Assembly: GCA_016179685.1 (NCBI GenBank) | Contig: JACPCR010000054.1 | Location: forward strand, 148,369-212,368 | Source: Planctomycetota bacterium | GTDB taxonomy: Bacteria > Planctomycetota > PUPC01 > JACPCR01 | Length of the DNA stretch: 64,000 nucleotides | Direction of reading: 5' to 3' | In this document: in pieces, positions 8,988-18,097 of the stretch | Layout of the letters: each line of letters opens with the position of its first letter | Position numbering within the stretch: the stretch's first letter is position 1 | The notes under the pieces: model-generated | The model's database searches: none | What the model was told of the DNA's origin: nothing | Seen by the model: only the letters and a program-made list of their open reading frames with translations | Position numbers and translations under genes: made by a program

Positions 8988-10535
8988 TTACGGCGTCGAT
9001 GGCGACTCCCTGGCCGTCCGGCCCTTCACGGACTTTTCCAGTTCCTGCACGATCTTCAAGGTGTCCTGAGAGAGGGCATCGTATTGAAGCCGAAGGTCGC
9101 CGAGAGCGGCCAGCGTCTGCTGAACAGCCGCCAGGGCGCGCCGCCAGTCGGACTCCATCCCGGTCAGCCTTTCCCGTGCTTCCTGAAGGTCCCCTTCGAA
9201 TTGCCGGATACGGTCCTCCTGGCCGCGCATCTGCTGGCCGAGAGAATCCACCTGATTCCAGTTTTCCCGGCTCTTGTTGTAATACTCGAGAGCGCGCTGA
9301 TAGTGGGCCTGGCGCTCGCTCTCCCAGGTCTCCCCGGACTTTCCCCCGATCGTGTCGAGATGCCAGGTCGTGATCACCCGATCCCCTTCCTGCCGTTCGT
9401 GTCGGCTCACGCCGCAGCCCGGATTCCGCGCCAGGAATCCGTCGATGTCGCTTTGAGCGCAGTTTTCCCTCGGCAACGCGTTCCAGTCGTTGGTCACCCG
9501 CGTCGTCAAGTCCACGATCTCCTGGAGAGGCTCGCGCTCCTTGAGGTCCAGATCGTTGTAATAGAAAGCCTTGGACTCCGCGTCTTTGCGGCGCGCCTGC
9601 AGCGCTTGCAGTTCCGTTTTCGCATCCCTGATATCCTCTTGGTACTGGGCCAAGGTGCGACTGCCGGACGTGGGCACGAGAAGGCTCAACTGGTTGTCTC
9701 GGTGCGCCGTTAGCTCTTCCTTCAGGGCCACGAATTTCTGGCGGTAGTCCGCCTGCTGCTGGCGGGCCCAGTCGAAATAGTGCTTCGTCGTCTTGAAGTT
9801 CAGATTCTGAAAGGCCGCGGATTCTTGACCGGCCCGAAAAGAACCCTTGAGCAAGGTGTCCTCGCGGATGTCCGACTCGGTCAGCGCCCGGTGTCGGTGA
9901 CCGAGGCGGGTATCCCAGCCCTGCCGCGCGGTCTCGTGGATGGCTTCCGGCGTGCCTTCGATGGAGGCGCTGAGGCCGGCAAGGGCCTGGAGCTGCGACC
10001 AGGCGGGCCCGGAAAGGCTGGAGGGGACCCGGCTGCCGGAGGGGCCGGGCGGTCCGGCTTCGCCGCCGCCACCAGCGTTTCCGGGCGAAACGGGCGATGT
10101 GGCGGCGGTCTCGCGCCCCTGGGGAACGCGGCCGGGCGCTTCGAGTTGGCGCAGGCGCTGCCAGGCCTGGGCGGCCTCTCGAGCGGCTGGCAGGCGCGCC
10201 TCGATGGCCTGCTGGACAGCCTGCTCGCTGCTCGCTCGTGCCTCGGCAAGCCGCCGCGCCTCCTCGGCTCGCGGGGCCGAAGCCGCCTCCATTTTCTGTA
10301 TTTCCTCCTCCTGTTCCTTGCGGATTTTGATCACCTGTTCATCCAGTTTGGCCCCGTCCTCGATCAGCTTCACCAGGTCGCCGTCGATGCCTTGAAGCAA
10401 CAGGGCCAGCTCCTCCGCTTGGCCCTGCTCGTTCCTCACCTGGCGGGCCAGGTCCTGGACCGCGGATTCGGACTCCGCGGAATGCGCACGGGAAGCCAGT
10501 GCGAGCAGGAAAAAGAGAATGGAGGGTTGGGTCAT
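8988..10535 (-). CDS. Secreted coiled-coil protein of unknown function
   Basis: The 515-residue product begins MTQPSILFFLLALASRAHS, a clear signal peptide, followed by a long charged coiled coil (residues about 25-130, rich in E, Q, R and A). A glycine/proline linker lies near 150-180 and further helical segments (KREL-type heptads) run to the C-terminus. No enzyme motif is seen; two cysteines occur near NCAQSD and GCGVSR. Its ATG overlaps the stop codon of the upstream gene as ATGA (10532-10535), so the two are translationally coupled. Together with the two genes upstream it looks like a structural envelope assembly. I do not recognise a named family. Confidence 0.75.
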   Translation of the reverse strand: MTQPSILFFLLALASRAHSAESESAVQDLARQVRNEQGQAEELALLLQGIDGDLVKLIEDGAKLDEQVIKIRKEQEEEIQKMEAASAPRAEEARRLAEARASSEQAVQQAIEARLPAAREAAQAWQRLRQLEAPGRVPQGRETAATSPVSPGNAGGGGEAGPPGPSGSRVPSSLSGPAWSQLQALAGLSASIEGTPEAIHETARQGWDTRLGHRHRALTESDIREDTLLKGSFRAGQESAAFQNLNFKTTKHYFDWARQQQADYRQKFVALKEELTAHRDNQLSLLVPTSGSRTLAQYQEDIRDAKTELQALQARRKDAESKAFYYNDLDLKEREPLQEIVDLTTRVTNDWNALPRENCAQSDIDGFLARNPGCGVSRHERQEGDRVITTWHLDTIGGKSGETWESERQAHYQRALEYYNKSRENWNQVDSLGQQMRGQEDRIRQFEGDLQEARERLTGMESDWRRALAAVQQTLAALGDLRLQYDALSQDTLKIVQELEKSVKGRTARESPSTP

Positions 10536-12520
10536 GGCCGCATCTCCCAGGTCTCGACGCGGATGAAGTCCGAGCGGGGACCGATCGTATATTCCAGCCG
10601 GATTCGGCCGTCCAGGCAGTGGAAGGTCGCCGCCTGGCGGCTCGGGACGGTTTCCGCAAGCTGGGCCGATGGTGCCAGAAGGCGAAGACGCTCCAAGAGG
10701 ACGGGGCTTTGCGGATGCAGGAGGTCGAGAATTTCTTCCCTTTCGATGGCCTGGGCCGGCCCGGCATCCACCGGGGCTTCGCCAGGGGCCGCCGATGCGC
10801 TCTCCAGTTCCCCGAGGGTGAGTCGGATGGCCTGGAGGCGCGCCTGGGCGGAGCGCAGGGCGGGCCCGTAACGCGCCGGGCTGTAGGGGCCGCCGAATTC
10901 GAGGCGGGCGCATCGTTCGGCGACCCACGCGGTGACGGCTTCCAGGGGCGGCTTGCGATGGCCATAACTTTGGAGGGGAGAGCCCGCGGACTGGCCTGAA
11001 GCATGCTCGAAGAGGTCCCAGCGGCGCTGGCCGGGCATCTCCTCCACGGACGTCAAGGAGTGAACGCGCCCGTGTCCGGTGTCGGGCCGCCGTTCGATCC
11101 AGAGGGCCTCTTCCCAGGGCAGGGCCGATTCGGGGAACACGTCCAGCTCGTAGCATTCGAGGGATGCGCCATGGGGAAGGTCCTGCTGGCCGGCGAGGTG
11201 GAAGCGTTCGAGTCCGCGCGCGGCGAGAAGGCCGCGGATGGCCCGGCGGATTTCGGCAAGACCGGCCTCGGTGGAAGCGTCCCCGGCCGTGGCGGACTCG
11301 GTCCGTTCGGCCTCCCACGAATCCAGGGCCTGGGAGGCCAGGGGATAGGCGCGGGTGAGATAGCGGAGCAGAGCGAGAGTGGTCGCCAGGCTTTCCCGGA
11401 GTCCGGGCGTCCGGGCTTCCGCATTCTGCTGGAGTTCCTGGGCGAGGGCGAGTCCGAGGCGGTAAAGTGCGGGCCGGACCGCAACGGAGGTGGATGGATT
11501 CCAGGCCATCTCCCGGCAGACATCAAGTCCGGAGGCCAGCACGGCAACGTCCGGCATGGTCCCGACCCGGTCCCGGCGGTTCTCTTCAGAATGGCCCGCG
11601 TCGGCGGCGGGATCGGTGCGCAAGAGGCGAAAGCCGTCCTGCAAGAGGCGGATTTTTTCCAATTCGAAGAGGGGCCGGGCGTCCTTTTCGGGCTCGGGAT
11701 GGATGCTCAGGGCCACGCCCACGAGGCCGCGGCCAGCCTCTCGCCGGACTCGGGCATTCTGCTCCTTCCAGGCGAAGAGCCGCTGGCCGGCGGCGAGGAG
11801 GCCGGATTCGGCGAGGGCGCGGTCCCGGTGATCGGCCGGCGCGGCGGCGAGGAAACGCTTGTAGGCCACGGCGTTCTGAAGAGCGGGGGCGTTCTCCCGT
11901 TCTCCCAGGCGAGCGATTCCGAGCCAGGCCTCGGGATGGCCCGGATGGGTCCGGAGCAGTTCCTGGCAGACGTGCCTGGCCTCCAGGTTACGGCCCTGCT
12001 GAAGAAGCTCTTGAATCTTGATCGCCCGAGCTTCGGCAACGAAAGGCAGGCGTCCCTTGACCTCCTCGGCGAGCCGGAGAACGCCATCGGCGTCGCCTTG
12101 GGCGATCAGGGCGTCAGCGAGCGATTCGTAACCCGGGTCGTCGGGAATGGAAGTCGTGGTGGTGGTCGTGGGCGAAGCGGTCGTCGTCGACTCCACCGTC
12201 GCCAGCGGAGTGGGCGGGTTGGGGGACTCGGTGGCTGATGCGGCCGCCCCAGGAGCTTGAGGGGAGGCGGCTGCCGGGTGAAACCGGCGATAGGCATGGA
12301 AGAATCCGAAGGCGACGAGGGCGAGGATGCAGCACGCCAGGACGGCGAGTCCCCGCCCCTGGATCGGACCCGGGCTCGCGGGAGGCGCTGACGCCGGCCG
12401 CGCCGTTTCATCGGGCCGCGTGATTCGATTGATTCCCTGACACTGCGGGCAGCGCGTGAGGGAGCCGAGGGGCAGCCCGGAAGCCGGGTAAGAGTGGCCG
12501 CAGGAGGAACACGTGAGCAT
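10532..12520 (-). CDS. Membrane-anchored zinc-ribbon/TPR-like protein
   Basis: The 662-residue product has an N-terminal zinc ribbon (CSSC at 4-7 and CPQC at 24-27, the MJ0042 type common in planctomycetes and deltaproteobacteria). One transmembrane helix follows at about 56-75 (GLAVLACCILALVAFGFF), then a Pro/Ala/Thr linker with a run of threonines (about 110-125), then a helical repeat domain resembling TPRs (LADALIAQGDADGVLRLAEE; ARHVCQELLRTHPGHPEAWLGIARL). The remaining 400 residues have no recognised domain. The likely topology is a cytoplasmic ribbon and an exported TPR body. It overlaps the next gene by four bases. Function unknown; a scaffold role is inferred. Confidence 0.75.
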   Translation of the reverse strand: MLTCSSCGHSYPASGLPLGSLTRCPQCQGINRITRPDETARPASAPPASPGPIQGRGLAVLACCILALVAFGFFHAYRRFHPAAASPQAPGAAASATESPNPPTPLATVESTTTASPTTTTTTSIPDDPGYESLADALIAQGDADGVLRLAEEVKGRLPFVAEARAIKIQELLQQGRNLEARHVCQELLRTHPGHPEAWLGIARLGERENAPALQNAVAYKRFLAAAPADHRDRALAESGLLAAGQRLFAWKEQNARVRREAGRGLVGVALSIHPEPEKDARPLFELEKIRLLQDGFRLLRTDPAADAGHSEENRRDRVGTMPDVAVLASGLDVCREMAWNPSTSVAVRPALYRLGLALAQELQQNAEARTPGLRESLATTLALLRYLTRAYPLASQALDSWEAERTESATAGDASTEAGLAEIRRAIRGLLAARGLERFHLAGQQDLPHGASLECYELDVFPESALPWEEALWIERRPDTGHGRVHSLTSVEEMPGQRRWDLFEHASGQSAGSPLQSYGHRKPPLEAVTAWVAERCARLEFGGPYSPARYGPALRSAQARLQAIRLTLGELESASAAPGEAPVDAGPAQAIEREEILDLLHPQSPVLLERLRLLAPSAQLAETVPSRQAATFHCLDGRIRLEYTIGPRSDFIRVETWEMRP

Positions 12521-12673
12521 GGGGGTTCAGAATCCCGGAACCTTCACGCCACTATTGTATAGAATTTTAGAATCGAAAGTACGGCCCCATCCCGGTAGGA
12601 GTTTCCAGGATGCGGCCGCACAGCGGCCGCGCTACTCCGCATAGGGCCCTGTCCCGCCCGGAGTTTCCTGTAG
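12521..12673. other. Short intergenic region with GC hairpin
   Basis: About 150 bp between two minus-strand envelope genes. It holds gcggccgc-acagcggccgc, a small GC-rich stem, near 12611-12631, and an AT-rich stretch near 12555-12580 that could be the promoter of the downstream pair. No convincing sigma-70 boxes can be named. Confidence 0.35.
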
Positions 12674-15600
12674 TCATCGAGCATGGAAGTGCGGGAGCAC
12701 TTCCATGCTCGATGGTTCGTTTTCCCGGGAGATGGCCTGGTAATAGTTTTTGAGCGCCTCTTCGTAGCCCTTCGGGACCGGCCCGGTCATGGCATCGAGG
12801 ATCATTTCCTGCTCTCGATCGGGCATGGCCGGGGTGGTGTCTCGGTGAATCCGGACCTCATTCTGGAGGAACTCGCGGCCAGCTCGCAGGTTGCCGAGAA
12901 GGACGGCCCGGCGGCGGAACGCGTCCTGGTAGCGACCGCTCCGGAGGTCATCCTCGACGGCGCGCAGGTTGTCGAGAGTCTCCTCGAAAAGAGCGGGATA
13001 GTTGGAGACCTGGAGCTGGAGCTTGATCTTCTCCGCCCGGTTGCGCAACTCCGCCTGCTGCTGTGCCAGGGACTGGATGATGCGGTTGTGCTGGTCGGGC
13101 GAGGGACCCTCGAGGCCCTCGCTTCCTGCCCCGCTCTCCTTGCCGCCGCCGGTCGAGCCCCCGCCGGTCTCCGGAGAGGTGTCCTTGACCGACCCGCTCT
13201 CGAAGGGGTCCGGCGTCAACCGCGTGGGGGTGCGGCGTCCGCCGAGTCCCTGCGCGGACTCCTCCACGAACTCGCCGCTGGACTTGCCGGTGCGGCCCTC
13301 TCCGCTGCGGCCGCCGATCTCGGACGAGTTGGGCAGCCTGTTGCCCGTGACGCCCTGGGCGCTCATGTTGCTGATGGGTCCGTCGGCCGCGTCCCAGCCC
13401 GCACCCTTGTCCATCGAATCGGCCCAACTGCTGCTCGTGTCCTCCATCTCCTCGAAGAGGTCCTCCTCCGCTTCGAGCAGCTCCCCGATGATGTCCTCCA
13501 GCTCCTTGGGCAGTTCCGCCATGGGCGTGGAGTATTCCCCCAGCGGCTCCTCCATCTGCCACTGCTCCCGGTCCGGCGTTTCCGGCAGCCATTTCTCCAG
13601 GTGCGTCGTCAGGGCCTCGGCCAGTTCCGCCCCGTTTTCTTCGAGTGGAGTGGCGATCTGCACGGCCTTCTGGGCCAGAGCGTCCTTGGCCATCTCGATC
13701 TCGGACTGGATCGCTATCAGCTCCTTGAGCAGAGAGGGGTTCGAGAAGTCCTGCTCCGGCACCTTGCTGAGATCGCTGAACGTGTCCTTCATGAAATCGG
13801 ACCAGCGGTCCTCCTTGGCCTCGAGGCCCCGGAGCGCGGCGTCGTCCTCGGAAGTCAGATCGTCCACGGGCCGCTTGGCCAGGTCCGCCGTGGCGTCGAC
13901 GACCTTCCTCTGCTCCTTGAGGAATTCCTCGAGCCCCTTGGCCAGTTGCTCCATGCCGTCTTTCAGACCGTCGTCGGGAAGGTCGCTGGCGCTCTCGGCG
14001 GTTTCCGGCGGAGGCGGGGGGGCATCCCGGAGCTTCGGCATCACCTGCAGAATACGCTCGAGCGTCTCCACGATGCGGTCCTGCACGGGCAGCACCTGGC
14101 GGAGGTCCTCCGCGGCTTCCGGAGCAGCCGCCCGAGAGGCGGCCTGCTCCATGCGCTGGACGGCCTCGGTCATCGGATTAGCCGTGAGCCAGGCGAGGGT
14201 CTTGTGCACTGCGGCCTGCGGGCCGGGCCGGGCTGGCATCTTCTGCACGATCGCCAGCGTCCGGGTCCGGACGTCCACTTGCGTGCCGAGGAGCGGCCGG
14301 ATTCCCTTCAGCGTCTCCTCGCCGGGCCGGGCCGCCGCGGCTTCCGTGTCGGTCCGGGCCTCGCGCTGAAGCTCGAGCACGGCGCGGAGGTCCCTTTCCC
14401 ATTCCTCGACGGACTTCTGCGTGGCCTCGATACGCTCGCGAGGGTCGATGATCCGCAGCACGTACTCCCCGGTCGAGGCGCGGCCCGGCCTCGGATTGCC
14501 GTCCACCGCTTCCGCATGGTATCGGACCGTATCGCCGGGCCGGTATCGGTCCGGGTCAATCCACCATTCATGTTCCACGCGGGCGAAGCGGGGATCGGGG
14601 AACTCCTGCCAGCCGACGAGGCGCTCGACGGGCGAGTCGTTGACGCGGGCCAGAACGAACAGATCGTCCACGCCGAAGTCGTCCGCAGCCTCGAGGCGCA
14701 CCGAAAGGGTTTCGCCCGGGGCGGCCGAGGCGGCCTTGCCAGGCCGGACCAGCGTCACTCCCGGAGGCCTGTCCAGCGTGGCCGTGATGGGGTGGTCCGC
14801 CACCGCTGCCCGGCTGCTGTTGCCCTCCGAGTCCCGCAAGTGGATGGAGTAGGCATCATTTTTTTCGAGCACGAAGACGGTCTGGAAGGCGTCGCCCTCC
14901 GGGCTGATCTCCGTCCGAGGCGCTTCCGAGGCGCTGGCCAGGCCGAGTTGGGCCGCGGCGAGCTTCTTGCCTTCGGGCCCGACGCGGACGCGGAGGCGGA
15001 CGCGGGTGCCCTGGACAGCCTTGAGGGGGCCGGGGATGTTCTCCTCGCGGCGCGGTTGCAGCCGAGTGTAGGCGGGGAACTCGTAAAGCGCGTCGATCCT
15101 GGCCACCTCGGGCCGGTGCGCGACGGAGACCTGATAGGGAGGCGAAGAACTGCCCCCGGACTCGACCCAGTACTGGAACGGTTTCCGGACATCGCGAAAG
15201 ACGTAGAGGAAGCCTGGGTTGCCGGAGCGCGTCATGGCGTGGGGTGAAGAACGCGTAGGCCAGAGGCCGGACGCCACCTCGCCTCCACGACTCTCTCCGG
15301 GCAGGTCCGTGTGCATCCAGGCCTCCAGCGTGTCCGCATCGGATACGCCCGCCAGGACGAAGGCCCGGGCCGTGAAGTCATCTCCGGCGAAAACGGTCTG
15401 GTGGCCCGGCAGGACGCGGATTTCAGCGAGGCCGCCCGCCGGGGACAGGGCGCCGGGATGGAGGAGCTGGGCGGCCGCGCTTTGGAATCGCTCGGGCCAG
15501 AGAGAGGCATAGACGGCCAAGGCCAGGAGAAGGGCCGCAGACACGGAGACCCGCCGGAGCAGGGGCCGGGGACTGAACGGCTCGTGGAAATCGCAACCCG

Positions 15601-16000
15601 AGCAGCTTCGGGCCGCCTCGCTGATGCAACGGTCGATGATGCCCGGCGACCGCGGGTCCGGCTGCTCCGCCAGTTGTACGGCGTTGATCAAGGCGTTATG
15701 GAGATGGGGGAAATGACCTTCGACGCGGCACGCCATCTGGACCCGATTCCAGTCTGCCCGGAGGGGCCGCAGGACCCAGCAAATCCCCGCGGTCAGAAGC
15801 CCGCCGCATCCGACCAGGAGGAGCAGCCAGCGGACCATGGCAGGCAACTCCCCAAAGCCACCCAGGAGGGTACAAAAGAGCACGAGGCCCGCGGCCGCCA
15901 GGACAAAAGAGGCGAGGCGCTCCCCCCGATGCAGCCGGCGCCGGTAATGCCGGGCATCGTCCAAGCGTTCGTGAATCTGTCCGATGTGCCGATACGTCAT
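12674..16000 (-). CDS. Large DUF4175-like membrane/coiled-coil protein
   Basis: Starting at ATG 16000 the product is 1108 residues. Two membrane helices lie near residues 30-50 and 54-76 and a third near 153-170, followed by a region of Ig-like or DUF4175-like sequence (GDDFTARAFV, APGETLSVRLEAADDFGVDDLFV) and a long acidic, glutamate-rich coiled coil with a low-complexity Gly/Ser segment. This layout resembles the DUF4175-like proteins found with MoxR/BatA aerotolerance-type clusters in planctomycetes. Extending the frame to 16051 would only translate a dispersed repeat, so the shorter start is chosen. Its last codons and stop lie in a perfect inverted repeat (12675-12714). The exact function is unknown. 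Confidence 0.8.
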   Translation of the reverse strand: MTYRHIGQIHERLDDARHYRRRLHRGERLASFVLAAAGLVLFCTLLGGFGELPAMVRWLLLLVGCGGLLTAGICWVLRPLRADWNRVQMACRVEGHFPHLHNALINAVQLAEQPDPRSPGIIDRCISEAARSCSGCDFHEPFSPRPLLRRVSVSAALLLALAVYASLWPERFQSAAAQLLHPGALSPAGGLAEIRVLPGHQTVFAGDDFTARAFVLAGVSDADTLEAWMHTDLPGESRGGEVASGLWPTRSSPHAMTRSGNPGFLYVFRDVRKPFQYWVESGGSSSPPYQVSVAHRPEVARIDALYEFPAYTRLQPRREENIPGPLKAVQGTRVRLRVRVGPEGKKLAAAQLGLASASEAPRTEISPEGDAFQTVFVLEKNDAYSIHLRDSEGNSSRAAVADHPITATLDRPPGVTLVRPGKAASAAPGETLSVRLEAADDFGVDDLFVLARVNDSPVERLVGWQEFPDPRFARVEHEWWIDPDRYRPGDTVRYHAEAVDGNPRPGRASTGEYVLRIIDPRERIEATQKSVEEWERDLRAVLELQREARTDTEAAAARPGEETLKGIRPLLGTQVDVRTRTLAIVQKMPARPGPQAAVHKTLAWLTANPMTEAVQRMEQAASRAAAPEAAEDLRQVLPVQDRIVETLERILQVMPKLRDAPPPPPETAESASDLPDDGLKDGMEQLAKGLEEFLKEQRKVVDATADLAKRPVDDLTSEDDAALRGLEAKEDRWSDFMKDTFSDLSKVPEQDFSNPSLLKELIAIQSEIEMAKDALAQKAVQIATPLEENGAELAEALTTHLEKWLPETPDREQWQMEEPLGEYSTPMAELPKELEDIIGELLEAEEDLFEEMEDTSSSWADSMDKGAGWDAADGPISNMSAQGVTGNRLPNSSEIGGRSGEGRTGKSSGEFVEESAQGLGGRRTPTRLTPDPFESGSVKDTSPETGGGSTGGGKESGAGSEGLEGPSPDQHNRIIQSLAQQQAELRNRAEKIKLQLQVSNYPALFEETLDNLRAVEDDLRSGRYQDAFRRRAVLLGNLRAGREFLQNEVRIHRDTTPAMPDREQEMILDAMTGPVPKGYEEALKNYYQAISRENEPSSMEVLPHFHAR
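12675..12714. terminator. Perfect 18-bp inverted repeat across a stop codon
   Basis: Arms 12675-12692 (catcgagcatggaagtgc) and 12697-12714 are exact reverse complements with a four-base loop (ggga). The stem covers the last dozen codons' end and most of the stop of the DUF4175-like gene. There is no T-run after it on the minus strand, so it may be an RNA-stability hairpin or protein-assisted terminator rather than a classical intrinsic terminator. Confidence 0.6.
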
Positions 16001-16014
16001 AGAGACGGATGACT

Positions 16015-16180
16015 TAAGGCGGGCGAAGCCCGCAACCCAACAAGGGTGCAAAAGGTGTCAGGGTTCAGGGTTCAGGAATCAACTGACACCCGAACACCTG
16101 ATACCTTTCAACTTTTCCGCCGGGTGCCCACGTAGTGGGCGCGGCGCGTGGCGCGGAGAAGTGACATTCTGAGACTCTAG
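16015..16180 (+). repeat. Dispersed heptamer-bearing element R2, copy 1
   Basis: The element opens with aaggcgggcgaagcccgc (a small hairpin), then caacccaacaagggtgc, then a variable core built from ggtgtcag/ggttcag heptamers, then acctttcaactt, a gcgcggcgc-rich section and a closing ggagaagtgacattctgagactct. The same order of blocks is present at 38713-38902, 32861-32994 and, inverted, at 61336-61540. It lies upstream of the DUF4175-like gene and accounts for most of the gap to 16329. Confidence 0.75.
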
Positions 16181-16329
16181 CGAGGCAGAGCCTCGGACAA
16201 ATGAGTTGTAACATCCTGCGGAAAAACATGTTACAAAAAACTCGACTCAATCGCGACGACTCTTGAAGATTAAGTAACCTAAAGTCAACAGTGGCGGAAG
16301 CGTGAAACCTGTTCTGCCCACGTTGACGG

Positions 16330-17838
16330 TCAGTGGCTCATGGCATACACCATGGCGTTGAGGCCGATCCGCAGGGCGTCCTCGGCCTTGTAGCCCCGCG
16401 CATAGGGGCGCTCGAAGCCGTCCCAGGCGCTGCCGAAGGCGTATCGGCTGTAAATGACCGCCAGCACCCCGTTCCACTCGACGCCCTCCAGGTCCGGCGC
16501 GTGATGGTCCGGCTGGTTCTGCTGGACGAAATCCGTGTAATGGACCTGGCGGATATCGGCCGCGGCCGTCATCAACGGATGAGTCAGAGGCAGCGGCTGG
16601 AGACCCTGCCCCGGAAGGACCCGGCGCATCTCACGCCGGAAGGCCTGGTCGAATGCTTTCCTGCCGCAGCAGGCATCGGCGATCAGCGTCCCGCCGGTCT
16701 TGAGGAAGCTGCGCAGACAGGCGGCCTCTGCGTCCGTGAAGCCGAAATCGTCGTGCCCCGTGAGGTAGAGGAAGGGGAAACGGAAGGCATCCACCTGCCG
16801 GAGGTCCACCGGGGCGCGCTTGAACTGCACCTCGAGCGTGGAGTTGCGCCCCACGTACTTGAGCAGGTTCATGATGGCCGAGGGCGAGGGGTCCCAGTCG
16901 CCGCCGTGCACGATCTGGCCGAAGACGAGATTCTCGCGCGTCGGCTCGGACTCCTCAGCATAGACCACGGGGTTCGAAAGAAACCGGCCAAGCTGGTAAT
17001 GGCTGAGGACGTAGCTGACCATGTTGACCCCGAGCTGGTTGGCCTGCTCGGGGACGACCTTGCGGCCCTGGGGATGGGCGTGGCGCGCCCACCCGCAGGA
17101 GAGGTCCCAGCGGGACAGCAGCACCGCGGCGCGGCATCCCAGGGAGACCATGTCCATCTCCGGCTCCTTCTCCACTGCCGGCTGCGCCTCCTCCTGGACG
17201 GAAACCTTGCGGATGTCGTAGAAACAATCGAAGAGCGGATGATCGAGCGGCACGGCCTTCAGGGGCCTCTGCGGGAAAATCTGCTTCATCTCCTCGTGGA
17301 AGGCAAGGACGAACTTGCGGCTGCCGCAGCAGGCGTCTCCCCAGAGAAAACCCCCATCCTGCAAGTAGGACCTGAGCTTCTCGCGCTGTTCGGGCGCAAA
17401 AGAAAAGTTCTCGTGCCCGGTGAAGTAAAGAACCGGAACCTCGGACGGGGTATAGGAAAAGCTCCCGAGGTCGATCTGCACGTCTCGATACCGGACGCCG
17501 AGGAGACCGTTGGCCAGCTCGAGGAGGTAATGGGCGTCGCTGACGTCGCTCTGCCAGTCGAGGTAGGAGAATCGCCGTCCATCCTCCGTTGTTTTCCAGA
17601 TCGGCTGCCCGTAACGCACCTTGCCCACGAGGGCGGGCGGGGCAGGCTCCCGCTTCTTTTCGGACCGGCGCAGCGGCGTGGCCGGCAGAGGCAGCGGCGG
17701 CACGCTCTCGCCCGCCTTGCGCCTCTGGGGAGGCGGCGGCGGCGGCGGTTCAAAATCTCCCAGGACGTCCGGCGGGCAGAGAACCGCGATCAGCACCATC
17801 GGGCCCAGAGCGGGCCAAGGACGGAATTTCGTGCACAT
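16330..17838 (-). CDS. Secreted protein with two DUF4159 domains
   Basis: From ATG 17838 (MCTKFRPWPALGPMVLIAV, a signal peptide) the product is 502 residues. After a proline-rich linker (PPPPPPPQRRK) come two homologous DUF4159 domains. Each has an YFTGHE or YLTGHD strand, a following GGFLWGDACCGSRKF or GGTLIADACCGRKAF block, and a late strand with AVLLSRWDLS or AVIYSRYAFG. DUF4159 has a glutamine-amidotransferase-like flavodoxin fold without a catalytic triad and is usually found in MoxR/BatA-like gene clusters. A tandem pair in one chain is a notable variant. It is divergent from the TPR gene at 18098, and the gap carries a palindrome. Confidence 0.85.
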   Translation of the reverse strand: MCTKFRPWPALGPMVLIAVLCPPDVLGDFEPPPPPPPQRRKAGESVPPLPLPATPLRRSEKKREPAPPALVGKVRYGQPIWKTTEDGRRFSYLDWQSDVSDAHYLLELANGLLGVRYRDVQIDLGSFSYTPSEVPVLYFTGHENFSFAPEQREKLRSYLQDGGFLWGDACCGSRKFVLAFHEEMKQIFPQRPLKAVPLDHPLFDCFYDIRKVSVQEEAQPAVEKEPEMDMVSLGCRAAVLLSRWDLSCGWARHAHPQGRKVVPEQANQLGVNMVSYVLSHYQLGRFLSNPVVYAEESEPTRENLVFGQIVHGGDWDPSPSAIMNLLKYVGRNSTLEVQFKRAPVDLRQVDAFRFPFLYLTGHDDFGFTDAEAACLRSFLKTGGTLIADACCGRKAFDQAFRREMRRVLPGQGLQPLPLTHPLMTAAADIRQVHYTDFVQQNQPDHHAPDLEGVEWNGVLAVIYSRYAFGSAWDGFERPYARGYKAEDALRIGLNAMVYAMSH

Positions 17839-17881
17839 GGGTGGCCTCGGTGTAGCGCAGAAAACCTGGGAAGAGAAGACT

Positions 17882-17926
17882 CGATCCCTGTTTCCGCATC
17901 CCGCCGGGATGAGAAAACAGGGATCG
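17882..17926. promoter_or_regulatory. 45-bp palindrome in a divergent intergenic region
   Basis: Arms cgatccctgttt (17882-17893) and aaacagggatcg (17915-17926) enclose a second inverted pair, catcccgccgggatg (17897-17911). It lies between the divergent starts at 17838 and 18098, where an operator or a transcribed hairpin in either leader is possible. The sequence alone does not separate these. Confidence 0.45.
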
Positions 17927-18097
17927 GTTGCGGCACTCCCTCGCCGCAACCCACTGGCATTATCGATGATCCCTCCCCCAACTTCAGCGACCGTTACAAT
18001 CCTTTACTGGAACAGAAAACTCCCGTTGCTATTATATTACCCATTACCCCAGCCCGCATTTCCACTCGGACCTGGCCGCCGTTTGGGGACCGAGCGT

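Noticed and set aside
16001..16051. Upstream extension of the DUF4175-like protein (MHPCWVAGFARLK)
   Set aside because: These codons are the start of dispersed element R2, not protein.
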